Assembly: GCF_023115425.1 (NCBI RefSeq)
Contig: NZ_CP096032.1
Coordinates: 1,054,001-1,118,000, forward strand
Direction: 5' to 3'
Length of the DNA stretch: 64,000 bases
From: Synechococcus sp. A10-1-5-1
Lineage (GTDB): Bacteria; Cyanobacteriota; Cyanobacteriia; PCC-6307; Cyanobiaceae
A model generated the notes under the pieces. It was not told where the DNA came from. It worked only from the letters and a program-made list of their open reading frames with translations, and searched no databases. Below, piece after piece: positions 41,331-49,025 of this stretch (position 1 is its first letter; each line of letters begins with the position of its first letter). The translations under genes and the position numbers were made by a program.

Positions 41331-42011
41331 TCACAAGGGACCGGAGATGCCCTGCTTCCGAATCATCAGGAAGTGCATGAGCATGAACACCGCCAGCAGC
41401 CAAGGCATCACGAAGGTGTGAAGGCTGTAGAAGCGGGTAAGGGTGGCCTGGCCAACGCTCTCGCCGCCGCGGAGCAGCTCAACCATGAAGTCGCCCACCA
41501 CGGGGACAGCTGCGGGAACACCCGAAACGATCTTCACGGCCCAGTAACCGACCTGATCCCAAGGGAGGGAGTAACCGGTCACGCCGAAGGAGACGGTGAT
41601 CACGGCCATGGTCACACCAGTGATCCAGGTGAGCTCACGGGGACGCTTGAAGCCGCCGGTCAGGTACACGCGGAACACGTGCAGGATCAGCATCAGCACC
41701 ATCATCGAGGCGCTCCAGCGGTGAACGGAGCGGATCAGCCAGCCGAAGCTGACGTCAGTCATCAGGTACTGAACCGAGGCGTAGGCCTCAGCCACGGTCG
41801 GCTTGTAATAGAAGGTCATCGCGAAGCCGGTCGCGAACTGAACCAGGAAGCAGACCAGGGTGATGCCGCCCAGGCAATAAAAAATATTGACGTGGGGCGG
41901 TACGTACTTCGACGCGACATCGTCAACGATCTCCTGAATGTCCAGGCGCTCGTTGAACCAGTCGTAGACGGGCGATGACTTTCCGCCAGCGGCGGGTGAG
42001 GAATTCGCCAT
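41331..42011 (-). CDS. petB: Cytochrome b6
   Basis: 226 residues, core subunit of the b6f complex in the thylakoid membrane. Four TM helices with the paired heme histidines ([11 protein letters not shown] and [14 protein letters not shown] and L-M-H-F-L-M-I) and the heme c-n cysteine in N-I-F-Y-C-L-G-G. Compared with the usual marine form [11 protein letters not shown], the N terminus has eight extra residues (A-A-G-G-K-S-S-P) between S-S-P and V-Y-D-W-F. First gene of petB-petD; divergent from ctpA. Confidence 0.97.
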   Translation of the reverse strand: MANSSPAAGGKSSPVYDWFNERLDIQEIVDDVASKYVPPHVNIFYCLGGITLVCFLVQFATGFAMTFYYKPTVAEAYASVQYLMTDVSFGWLIRSVHRWSASMMVLMLILHVFRVYLTGGFKRPRELTWITGVTMAVITVSFGVTGYSLPWDQVGYWAVKIVSGVPAAVPVVGDFMVELLRGGESVGQATLTRFYSLHTFVMPWLLAVFMLMHFLMIRKQGISGPL

Positions 42012-42061
42012 GCAGCGATTGGGTTTGGTTGGCAGAGTCTACCGATCTGCTCCTGCCGCAC

Positions 42062-43333
42062 GTGAGCGCGCCGCCGCTTGTGACATCACCGCCACAAAAA
42101 CCGATTCAGCGGCGCTCAAGTGAGCTGAAATCGATTGCCGCCACTGCGCTTTCGTGGATTCTCAGCCTCTGGCTGACCGCCACCCCTGCCCTGGCGCTCA
42201 ACGATGGCCAACAACTTGTGGTCGAGAGCTGGCGCTTGGTCAACCAGAGCTACGTCGATCCAGACCGCTTCGAAACCATTCATTGGAAGCGGCTGCGGCA
42301 AAAGGCCCTGGAGCGGTCAATCCAAAGCAGCACCGATGCCTACGAGGCCATCGAAGCGATGCTCGCCCCGATTGGGGATCCCTACACCCGCCTGCTCAGA
42401 CCCGCTGACTTCCTCACCCTCAAAGCCAATACAGAAGGAAGCGTCAGTGGCGTCGGACTGCAGCTGGGCATTCGACAGGACGACACGGCCATCGTCGTCA
42501 TAGCCCCCCTCGAGGGCTCCCCCGCCGCCGAGGCGGGGATCAGCAGTGCCAGCGTGCTGAGCCAAGTCGACGGGTTGAGCACCGCGGATTTGGGACTGGA
42601 AGCCACCGCCGCTCGTCTGCGGGGGAAGGAAGGCACCTCCGTTCTTCTAGAGCTGATCACCCCAAAAGGCAAAACCCAAGAAGTGGAGCTCAAGCGCCGG
42701 CAGGTGGACCTGCAGCCCGTCCGCAGTCGCCTGATCCAATCTTCAGGACATCGGTTGGGTTACATCCGCATTGCCCAATTCGCCGAGCCGGTCCCCCAGG
42801 AGCTAGCCAAAGCACTGGAAAGCCTTCAGTCCCAGGGCATCGACGGCCTGATCCTTGATCTCAGAAACAACTCGGGGGGATTGGTCAGCGCAGGCTTGGC
42901 CGTCGCCAACGTCTTTTTGGATGGGGGCCCGATTGTGGAAACCCAAAACCGTGATGGGTTCAGCGATGCCCAGCAGGCCAGCCGCGGCCAGCTCTATGGC
43001 GGGCCGATGCTCACCCTGGTGAATGGCGGAACCGCCAGTGCCAGTGAAATCCTGGCTGGAGCGTTGCAGGACGATGAGAGATCTCCCTTGCTGGGCACCC
43101 GGACCTTTGGCAAAGGCTTGATCCAAAGCCTGATCGGCCTGGGCGGTGACGGCAGTGGGCTCGCCGTCACCGTGGCCCGCTACCTCACCCCCAGCGGCCG
43201 GGACATCCAGAACCTCGGAATCGAGCCCAACCAGCGCTTGGCAGATCCTGAACCCTTAAACCCCGGCGGGGATGGAGACACCTGGCTGGAGGTGGCCGTC
43301 AATCAACTGGCTGATCAGATCGAGGCCGGATGA
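42062..43333 (+). CDS. ctpA: Carboxyl-terminal processing protease
   Basis: 423 residues from the GTG giving V-S-A-P-P-L-V-T; the open frame extends further up but into petB. A signal peptide follows (A-A-T-A-L-S-W-I-L-S-L-W-L to A-L-A). PDZ domain V-S-G-V-G-L-Q-L-G-I and the S41 catalytic pair: Ser in G-G-T-A-S-A-S-E-I-L and Lys in R-T-F-G-K-G-L-I-Q. Lumenal protease; CtpA in cyanobacteria matures the D1 protein of photosystem II. Overlaps the next gene by 4 bp. Confidence 0.92.
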   Translation: MSAPPLVTSPPQKPIQRRSSELKSIAATALSWILSLWLTATPALALNDGQQLVVESWRLVNQSYVDPDRFETIHWKRLRQKALERSIQSSTDAYEAIEAMLAPIGDPYTRLLRPADFLTLKANTEGSVSGVGLQLGIRQDDTAIVVIAPLEGSPAAEAGISSASVLSQVDGLSTADLGLEATAARLRGKEGTSVLLELITPKGKTQEVELKRRQVDLQPVRSRLIQSSGHRLGYIRIAQFAEPVPQELAKALESLQSQGIDGLILDLRNNSGGLVSAGLAVANVFLDGGPIVETQNRDGFSDAQQASRGQLYGGPMLTLVNGGTASASEILAGALQDDERSPLLGTRTFGKGLIQSLIGLGGDGSGLAVTVARYLTPSGRDIQNLGIEPNQRLADPEPLNPGGDGDTWLEVAVNQLADQIEAG

Positions 43334-44592
43334 GCGCTCGCACTTATCACGATCCACTGCACGGGGCGATCCGCCTGTCTCGACGGGAGCCAGCGGAAGC
43401 CCTGGCGATCGATCTGGTCGACACGCCGGTCTTTCAGCGCCTCAGACGCATCCGACAACTGGGACCGGCCTACCTGACCTTCCACGGAGCCGAGTCCAGC
43501 CGCTTCACCCACTCCCTGGGGGTTCTGCATCTGGCCCGCCAAGCCCTGGGGAACCTGGGGCGCAACCATCCGGAACTGGACGAGCACCGTGGAGTGCTCT
43601 ACGCCGCGGCCCTGCTGCACGACGTGGGGCATGGCCCGCTGAGCCACTCCGGGGAGGAGATGTATGGACTGCACCATGAGAGCTGGTCCAGTCGCCTCAT
43701 CCGCGAGCACCCCTCACTGCGGGATCCCCTCGAGGCCTTTGCGCCGGGGACCGCTGATCAAGTGGCGGACCTGCTCGAGCACGGCCGCTACCGCAATCCA
43801 GCGATCAAGGCCCTGGTCAGCAGTCAGCTCGATTGCGATCGCCTCGATTACCTGCTGCGGGACAGCTACAACACCGGGGCCAGCTACGGGGTACTCGACC
43901 TCGAGCGCATCCTCGCCAGCCTGACCCTGGCCCCCGATGGCCAGCTGGCGCTGCAGCCCAAAGGACTCATGGCGGTGGAGCACTACTTAGTGGTGCGAAA
44001 CCTGATGTACCGGAGCGTCTACAACCACCGCCTGAATGTGGTCTGCAACTGGCTGCTGAACCGAACCATCGCGGTCGCACGCGAACTGGGTCCGGCTCAG
44101 ATCTGGGCCGATGCCGTGATGCAGCACTGGCTCTGGGACCCCCAGGCTCTGGATCTCGAGTCGTTTCTGGGTAATGACGATGTCAGAACGGGCTACCACC
44201 TGCAGCGTTGGCTGGAGGAGGGACCGGCCCCGCTCCAACAGCTCTGCCGGCGCGTGCTCAACCGAGAACTGCTGCGGGCCTCGGATCTGAGCCAACTCCC
44301 GCAGGAGAGACGCCTGGCCTTGCTGGCACGAGCACAGACCCTGAGTGAGGCAGCCGGACTCCGCCCAGACCTCTGCTGCGGACTGCACCAGCAGAGCAAC
44401 CACGGGTATCACCCATATAAAGGTGGACTGCGGCTCTGGGATGGCCATCAGCTGGGAGCCATCGAGCAGCGTTCACCCCTGATTCGCAGCTTGATCCAAC
44501 CGACCCAAACCGCCTGGTTGATTCACCCACCGGAGATCACCCCCGCGATCCGCGAGGCCCTGGCCCTGGAAGTTGCGGCTGGAGATCCCTAA
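43330..44592 (+). CDS. HD-domain phosphohydrolase
   Basis: 420 residues, ATG overlapping the ctpA stop (ATGA). HD motif: R-F-T-H-S-L-G-V, then A-A-L-L-H-D-V-G-H-G-P-L-S-H and a later D-R-L-D-Y-L-L-R-D, the pattern of SAMHD1/dGTPase-like hydrolases (YdhJ/Cog1078 type). Likely a metal-dependent nucleotide phosphohydrolase; substrate not decided. Continues the plus-strand series towards minC. Confidence 0.88.
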   Translation: MSARTYHDPLHGAIRLSRREPAEALAIDLVDTPVFQRLRRIRQLGPAYLTFHGAESSRFTHSLGVLHLARQALGNLGRNHPELDEHRGVLYAAALLHDVGHGPLSHSGEEMYGLHHESWSSRLIREHPSLRDPLEAFAPGTADQVADLLEHGRYRNPAIKALVSSQLDCDRLDYLLRDSYNTGASYGVLDLERILASLTLAPDGQLALQPKGLMAVEHYLVVRNLMYRSVYNHRLNVVCNWLLNRTIAVARELGPAQIWADAVMQHWLWDPQALDLESFLGNDDVRTGYHLQRWLEEGPAPLQQLCRRVLNRELLRASDLSQLPQERRLALLARAQTLSEAAGLRPDLCCGLHQQSNHGYHPYKGGLRLWDGHQLGAIEQRSPLIRSLIQPTQTAWLIHPPEITPAIREALALEVAAGDP

Positions 44593-44602
44593 GTTGCACG
44601 CC

Positions 44603-45256
44603 ATGCAGGCTGACTCCCGTCGCTTCCTCCTCAGGCCCCTTCGCAAGGCTGAGGCTTCGCCTCTCGAGGAAATTCGCTCACAGCTGGGGGCTGCAGACGG
44701 CATGGGCACCGCGGCGCTGGTCTGTGAGGACCGCCTCCTGACCCTGCCAGAACTCCAAGCAATTGCCGAGCAGCTCAAAGAAGCCCATTGGACCTTGGTG
44801 CGCGTCGAATCCCGGGAGGCCCTCAGCCTGGTGCCTGCCGCAGCGCTTGGACTGGAGACCGCCCTGATCCGAGACACCCAACGGGAGCCGACTCGAGCTG
44901 GGCCGGACGCCAAGGACCTGACCATCCACCGGGGCACCCTCCGCTCGGGCGACCACCTGCAAGTCGACGGCTCAGTGCTGGTGCTGGGGGATGTGAACCC
45001 GGGGGCCCGGGTCAGCGCTGGCGGGGATGTAAGGGTCTGGGGAAGGCTGCGCGGCATTGCCCATGCCGGCCAAGCCGGCAACACGGCCGCCCGGATCGTG
45101 GCGCTGCAGCTGCGGCCGCTGCAATTGCGGATTGCCAATGCCGTGGCGCGGGGCCCTGAGGATCTTCCTCCTCCAGGATTCAGTGAGGAAGCCCTGCTGA
45201 TCGAGGGGGTGATTGCCATCCGACCGGCCGAACCGCTCTGGCCCCAGGACGGCTAA
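44603..45256 (+). CDS. minC: Septum site-determining protein MinC
   Basis: 217 residues from M-Q-A-D-S-R-R-F-L. Inhibits FtsZ assembly away from midcell, recruited by MinD. The C-terminal beta-helix domain is clear: I-H-R-G-T-L-R-S-G-D-H-L-Q-V-D-G-S-V-L with L-G-D-V-N-P-G-A-R and G-D-V-R-V-W-G-R-L-R-G-I-A-H-A-G, then I-V-A-L-Q-L-R-P-L-Q-L-R-I-A. The N-terminal FtsZ-binding domain is more diverged. The stop overlaps the convergent chromate transporter stop by 4 bp; minD follows only 2.2 kb later. Confidence 0.88.
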   Translation: MQADSRRFLLRPLRKAEASPLEEIRSQLGAADGMGTAALVCEDRLLTLPELQAIAEQLKEAHWTLVRVESREALSLVPAAALGLETALIRDTQREPTRAGPDAKDLTIHRGTLRSGDHLQVDGSVLVLGDVNPGARVSAGGDVRVWGRLRGIAHAGQAGNTAARIVALQLRPLQLRIANAVARGPEDLPPPGFSEEALLIEGVIAIRPAEPLWPQDG

Positions 45257-45849
45257 CGGTTCACCAAGCCGAACGCCCCCAGGCCAGCAGCCACGGCCAT
45301 GAACCAGAGGGGGGAGATCTTGGTGCGCAGCATCAAGAAGCACACCACCGCCGAGACGGCATAGGCCGGCGTGTCGTGATCGGAGATGCGCAGGATCTTC
45401 AGGCCGACGGCAAAGAGCACGCCCAAGGTGATCGGCCCCATCGCCCGCTCGAAGGCCAGCCGAAAGGGTGAGGTCTTGAAGCGATTCCAGCTCAAGGCCG
45501 CGATCACCATCAACAAAGTGGAGGGCAGCAGGATCGCCACCTCCGCCATCACCCCACTAAACAGCGCCCAGAGCGGCCCCTCCTCAAAGGCCGCTCCCAT
45601 GCCAAGCAAGCCCACGATCATGGAGCTCGGGCCCGGGGCCCCTTCGGCAATGGCGTAGATCTCGGCGAACTGCTGGGAGCTGAGCCAGCAGTACTTGTCG
45701 ACCGCCATGTAGTGGTACTCCACCAGCAGCGTGTTCCCACCGCCCAGGGAAAAGAGCGAGAGGCTGAGGAAATCCCAGATCACGGCGATCAGGTTGCGCC
45801 AATCGCCCAGATGGGCTGGTTGGCAGACCGCAGCAAGAAGCAGGGTCAT
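45253..45849 (-). CDS. chrA: Chromate transporter family protein (half-size, second)
   Basis: 198 residues. Short-chain CHR protein: S-L-S-L-F-S-L-G-G-G-N-T-L-L-V, A-E-I-Y-A-I-A-E-G-A-P-G-P-S-S-M and several TM segments. Full-length ChrA consists of two such halves; here they are separate genes. The ATG overlaps the stop of the preceding half by 4 bp (ATGA). CHR proteins export chromate or related oxyanions, but many have other or unknown substrates. Confidence 0.85.
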   Translation of the reverse strand: MTLLLAAVCQPAHLGDWRNLIAVIWDFLSLSLFSLGGGNTLLVEYHYMAVDKYCWLSSQQFAEIYAIAEGAPGPSSMIVGLLGMGAAFEEGPLWALFSGVMAEVAILLPSTLLMVIAALSWNRFKTSPFRLAFERAMGPITLGVLFAVGLKILRISDHDTPAYAVSAVVCFLMLRTKISPLWFMAVAAGLGAFGLVNR

Positions 45850-46379
45850 GGCTTTCTCGGCCAGTACCAGGCCATCGCCAAGGGACCCGCCACCAGCACC
45901 AGGGGCACCAGGCGAACGTGGAAGACGGTCATCGCCACAAAGCTGATGGCCGCCAACAAGAGCGCGACGCGGTCATGGAGATAGGCAGCGGCAATCTTGA
46001 AGCCCATCGAAAGGGCCATCCCTGCGGACGCCGTGATCACTCCCGCCAGGAGACGATCCACCGCCATTGACGTGTGCAGGTAGTAGTAGGCGAGCCCCAG
46101 CCCCATCAAGACGCTGAAGGGCAGCAACAGGATCCCCGCCACGGCCGCCAAGGCACCGCCTAAGCCGCGGAAATGGCTACCGATGTAGATCGCCATGTTG
46201 ATCTGGTTCGGCCCGGGGAAGAGGCGCGCCACCGTCAGACCGGTGATGAACTCCTGCTTGGTCATCCAGGCCTTGTCCTCAACCACGATCCGCTCGCTCC
46301 AGGCCGAGAGCCCGCCGCCAAAGGAGGAGAGAGCGACCTGCTGCATGCCCCAGAACAACTGCCAATGGGTGGGAGGCAT
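45846..46379 (-). CDS. chrA: Chromate transporter family protein (half-size, first)
   Basis: 177 residues. N-terminal CHR motifs: L-S-S-F-G-G-G-L-S-A-W, then T-G-L-T-V-A-R-L-F-P-G-P-N-Q-I-N-M-A, the conserved P-G-P motif, with about five TM segments. The start ATG shares one base with the stop of the upstream PLD-like gene (TGATG), so the three genes form a tight unit. Expected to make a heterodimer with the other half in the inner membrane. Confidence 0.85.
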   Translation of the reverse strand: MPPTHWQLFWGMQQVALSSFGGGLSAWSERIVVEDKAWMTKQEFITGLTVARLFPGPNQINMAIYIGSHFRGLGGALAAVAGILLLPFSVLMGLGLAYYYLHTSMAVDRLLAGVITASAGMALSMGFKIAAAYLHDRVALLLAAISFVAMTVFHVRLVPLVLVAGPLAMAWYWPRKP

Positions 46380-47365
46380 CAGTCGTGAACGAAGTGGGGG
46401 TCGGGCGGCAGCTCTCCCGCCTCGTGATACGCCGGATCCAGGGGGTCAGGGGCGCTGTACTTCTTGGCTGCCTCCCAGTCAGCGTTGAAGGCCTGCGAAA
46501 GCCGAGCGATCACATCGGGCGCATCCACCTCGATGCCCAGTTCCCGGCGGAGATCAAAGGCACTGCGGTCGATGTTCATCGAGCCGGTCAGGGCGGCCTG
46601 CTCATCCACCAGGATCAACTTGGCGTGCAGCTTCGGCTGCTTCTGACGCCGGATCTTGACCCCGGCATGCTCCAGCAGCCGTAGGGAGCTGAAAGTGTCA
46701 TAGACATCCCAATCGCTCAGGCCGTGCTTGCCGCCGCAGAGCACCCGCACCTTCACCCCCCGCTGCTGGGCAGCCACCAGCCGCTCCAGGATCACGGCAT
46801 CCACAAACTTGGGGTGCTGAATCCGCAGTGACTCCTGGGCGCTATCGATCACCCGGGCCATCTGCCCGCGGCTGTGGACATTGCTCCAAACCAAGCCCAC
46901 ATCCAGGCGCGGATCAAACGCCACGCGTTCCCAGTCCGCTTCAAACCCAGCCACCACCTGCTCGATGACCAGCGGGTCATGGCTCACCACGCCGTAATCA
47001 CGGGTTTCGGTGAAGTACTTGTCTGAGAGGTTGAAGGTGGCAATCAGGGCCGCCTGGCCATCGATCACCATGGATTTCTCATGGGTGACCGGGAAGCGCT
47101 CGCTGGTCCAGGCCACCTCCACACCCCAACCCTCAAGCAAGGCATAGGCCTCGTCGTTCCACCGGTCACCGCCGGAGGTATGGGGATTGAGCATCACGCG
47201 AATCTGCACACCGCGCTGCTGGGCGCGAAGCAGGGCCTGCTCGACGGCCTCGCTCTGCAGCTTGAACTGCTTGATCAGTAATTGGGACTGGGCCTGGTCG
47301 ATCAATGCAACGACTGCCTCGGCCCCGTCATCGGGCATCACGAGAAGACGCTGACTGGCTGCCAT
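46379..47365 (-). CDS. Phospholipase D-like (cardiolipin synthase-like) protein
   Basis: 328 residues. Two HKD motifs: T-H-E-K-S-M-V-I-D-G (about residue 94) and K-L-H-A-K-L-I-L-V-D (about residue 245), followed by T-G-S-M-N-I-D. No signal or N-terminal TM helices, unlike true cardiolipin synthases, so it is probably a soluble phosphodiesterase or nuclease. First gene of a unit with the two CHR genes. A distant homologue of the PLD gene at the left end of the window, but without an EF-hand. Confidence 0.83.
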   Translation of the reverse strand: MAASQRLLVMPDDGAEAVVALIDQAQSQLLIKQFKLQSEAVEQALLRAQQRGVQIRVMLNPHTSGGDRWNDEAYALLEGWGVEVAWTSERFPVTHEKSMVIDGQAALIATFNLSDKYFTETRDYGVVSHDPLVIEQVVAGFEADWERVAFDPRLDVGLVWSNVHSRGQMARVIDSAQESLRIQHPKFVDAVILERLVAAQQRGVKVRVLCGGKHGLSDWDVYDTFSSLRLLEHAGVKIRRQKQPKLHAKLILVDEQAALTGSMNIDRSAFDLRRELGIEVDAPDVIARLSQAFNADWEAAKKYSAPDPLDPAYHEAGELPPDPHFVHD

Positions 47366-47444
47366 GGCGGCCCAGAGATGACCTCTGATGTCTAGAGAGA
47401 AACGGCTGAATTGGCCTTAACCTTCAACCACGTTTCGGTTCGCT

Positions 47445-48260
47445 GTGGCCTCCAGTAGTCGCTTCATCCTGATCTGCTCAGGCAAAGGGGGTGTGGGCAA
47501 AACCACCCTCACCGCCAACTTGGGCATTGCTCTAGCCAGGCAGGGCATGCGCACTGCAGTGCTGGATGCCGACTTTGGTCTGCGCAACCTTGATCTCCTG
47601 CTGGGCCTCGAGAACCGGATCGTCTACACCGCCCAGGACGTTCTCGCTGAGACCTGCCGCCTGGAGCAGGCGCTGGTGAAGCACAAGCAGGAGCCCAACC
47701 TGGCTCTGCTGCCGGCGGGAAATCCGCGGATGCTCGAGTGGCTGAAGCCCGAGGACATGCAAACGATCGCCGAGATGCTCGGCGAGATCCATGACGTCGT
47801 GCTGATCGACTGCCCGGCAGGCATCGAGGACGGCTTCAAGAATGCGGCCGCTGCTGCCAAGGAAGCCATCGTCATCACCACCCCTGAAGTGTCCGCGGTG
47901 CGGGACGCTGACCGGGTGATCGGATTGCTCAACACCCGGGGCATCAAGCCGATTCAGATGGTCCTTAACCGGGTTCGCCCGAAGATGATGGCCAACCAGG
48001 AAATGCTGGCGGTGGATGACGTCACCGACATCCTGGCCCTGCCGCTGCTTGGCCTAGTGCTGGAAGACGAGCAGGTGATCGTGAGCACCAACCGCGGTGA
48101 ACCCCTCACCCTGAACGGCTCCAACTCCCCCGCCGCGACGGCCTACAGCAACATCGCCCGGAGGATCTGCGGTGAGGACGTGCCGCTCATCGATCCCTCC
48201 AAGGTGAAGCAAGGCTTGCGCGCCAAGCTCAGCCGCCTGATGCAAACCAAGATTTTCTGA
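47445..48260 (+). CDS. minD: Septum site-determining ATPase MinD
   Basis: 271 residues, GTG start. Deviant Walker [12 protein letters not shown] at residues 10-20, [10 protein letters not shown] and D-C-P-A-G-I-E. The C-terminal amphipathic membrane-targeting helix [12 protein letters not shown] is intact. Membrane ATPase that positions MinC; followed 4 bp later by minE. Confidence 0.97.
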   Translation: MASSSRFILICSGKGGVGKTTLTANLGIALARQGMRTAVLDADFGLRNLDLLLGLENRIVYTAQDVLAETCRLEQALVKHKQEPNLALLPAGNPRMLEWLKPEDMQTIAEMLGEIHDVVLIDCPAGIEDGFKNAAAAAKEAIVITTPEVSAVRDADRVIGLLNTRGIKPIQMVLNRVRPKMMANQEMLAVDDVTDILALPLLGLVLEDEQVIVSTNRGEPLTLNGSNSPAATAYSNIARRICGEDVPLIDPSKVKQGLRAKLSRLMQTKIF

Positions 48261-48264
48261 ACTG

Positions 48265-48639
48265 ATGAGCCTGCGCGAATTCATCGACAAGTTGCTTGGG
48301 CGTCAGCCCGCCAGCGCCACCACGGCCAAGGAGCGCCTGCAGCTGGTGCTGGCCCATGACCGCAGCGACCTGAACCCAGAACTGCTGGAGCAGATGCGCC
48401 GCGAGATCCTCGAGGTGGTTAGCCGCTACGTCGAGATCGACCTCAGCGAAGGCGATGTCAGCCTCGAGACCGAGGACCGCGTGACCGCCCTGGTGGCCAA
48501 CCTGCCGATCCGGCGGGCCATCTTCAAACCCACCCCGGCCGAAACCGAGGACGAAGCAGAGGCAGAGGAAACCAACGAAGCCCCTACAGCCGAAGCAGAA
48601 GAGAGCGAAGCCGAAGAGGCCATCGTCAGCCAGGGCTGA
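48265..48639 (+). CDS. minE: Cell division topological specificity factor MinE
   Basis: 124 residues. The MinE core spans about residues 1-90 ([29 protein letters not shown]). The last about 35 residues are a low-complexity Glu/Ala tail ([13 protein letters not shown]) not present in E. coli MinE (88 residues). Drives MinD oscillation. Cotranscribed with minD. Confidence 0.95.
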   Translation: MSLREFIDKLLGRQPASATTAKERLQLVLAHDRSDLNPELLEQMRREILEVVSRYVEIDLSEGDVSLETEDRVTALVANLPIRRAIFKPTPAETEDEAEAEETNEAPTAEAEESEAEEAIVSQG

Positions 48640-48673
48640 TCGTTGGGAAAGCTGAGGGGAGCTGCCTCTCCCC

Positions 48674-48877
48674 ATGGTTGCCCCCGCAGGACTTCAACCC
48701 ACCCCAGCAGAGCGGCGCGTGCTCTCTGAATTGCGACACGGCAAAAGCAACGGATCGATCGCGACCGCCCTGGCCATCAGCCGGCGCACGGTCGAATGCC
48801 ACCTCTCACGACTCCTCAGCAAAACCGGTTGCCGCAACCGCACCCAGCTGCTGCTCTGGTCCATGACCGAGCGATAA
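48674..48877 (+). CDS. LuxR-type HTH protein without receiver domain
   Basis: 67 residues, essentially only a GerE/LuxR helix-turn-helix: L-T/P-x-A-E-R-R-V-L-S-E-L-R-H-G-K-S-N-G-S-I-A-T-A-L-A-I-S-R-R-T-V-E-C-H-L-S-R-L-L-S-K. The usual N-terminal sensor or receiver is missing, so activity may depend on amount or a partner. Between minE (34 bp upstream) and tRNA-Thr; it could be cotranscribed with minDE. Confidence 0.85.
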   Translation: MVAPAGLQPTPAERRVLSELRHGKSNGSIATALAISRRTVECHLSRLLSKTGCRNRTQLLLWSMTER

Positions 48878-48903
48878 GCTCTGGCGAGGGAGCAGTCCCT
48901 GTT

Positions 48904-48975
48904 GCCGGCTTAGCTCAGTGGTAGAGCAGCGCTTTTGTAAAGCGAAGGCCATCGGTTCAAATCCGTTAGCCGGCT
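48904..48975 (+). tRNA. trnT: tRNA-Thr (anticodon TGT)
   Basis: 72 nt: acceptor GCCGGCT pairs with AGCCGGC, D-arm T-A-G-C-T-C-A-G-T-G-G, anticodon loop C-T-T-T-T-G-T-A-A-A-G (TGT, reads ACA-type threonine codons), T-arm A-T-C-G-G-T-T-C-A-A-A-T-C-C-G. No CCA encoded. Confidence 0.95.
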
Positions 48976-49025
48976 TATCCCACACCATTCCTTGGCCAAC
49001 TCCGATTCAGGAGGAGCCAACTCGA

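Noticed and set aside
41975-42061. N-terminal extension of ctpA into petB
   Set aside because: The extension is antisense to the petB coding start, and the signal peptide is properly placed from the GTG at 42062.
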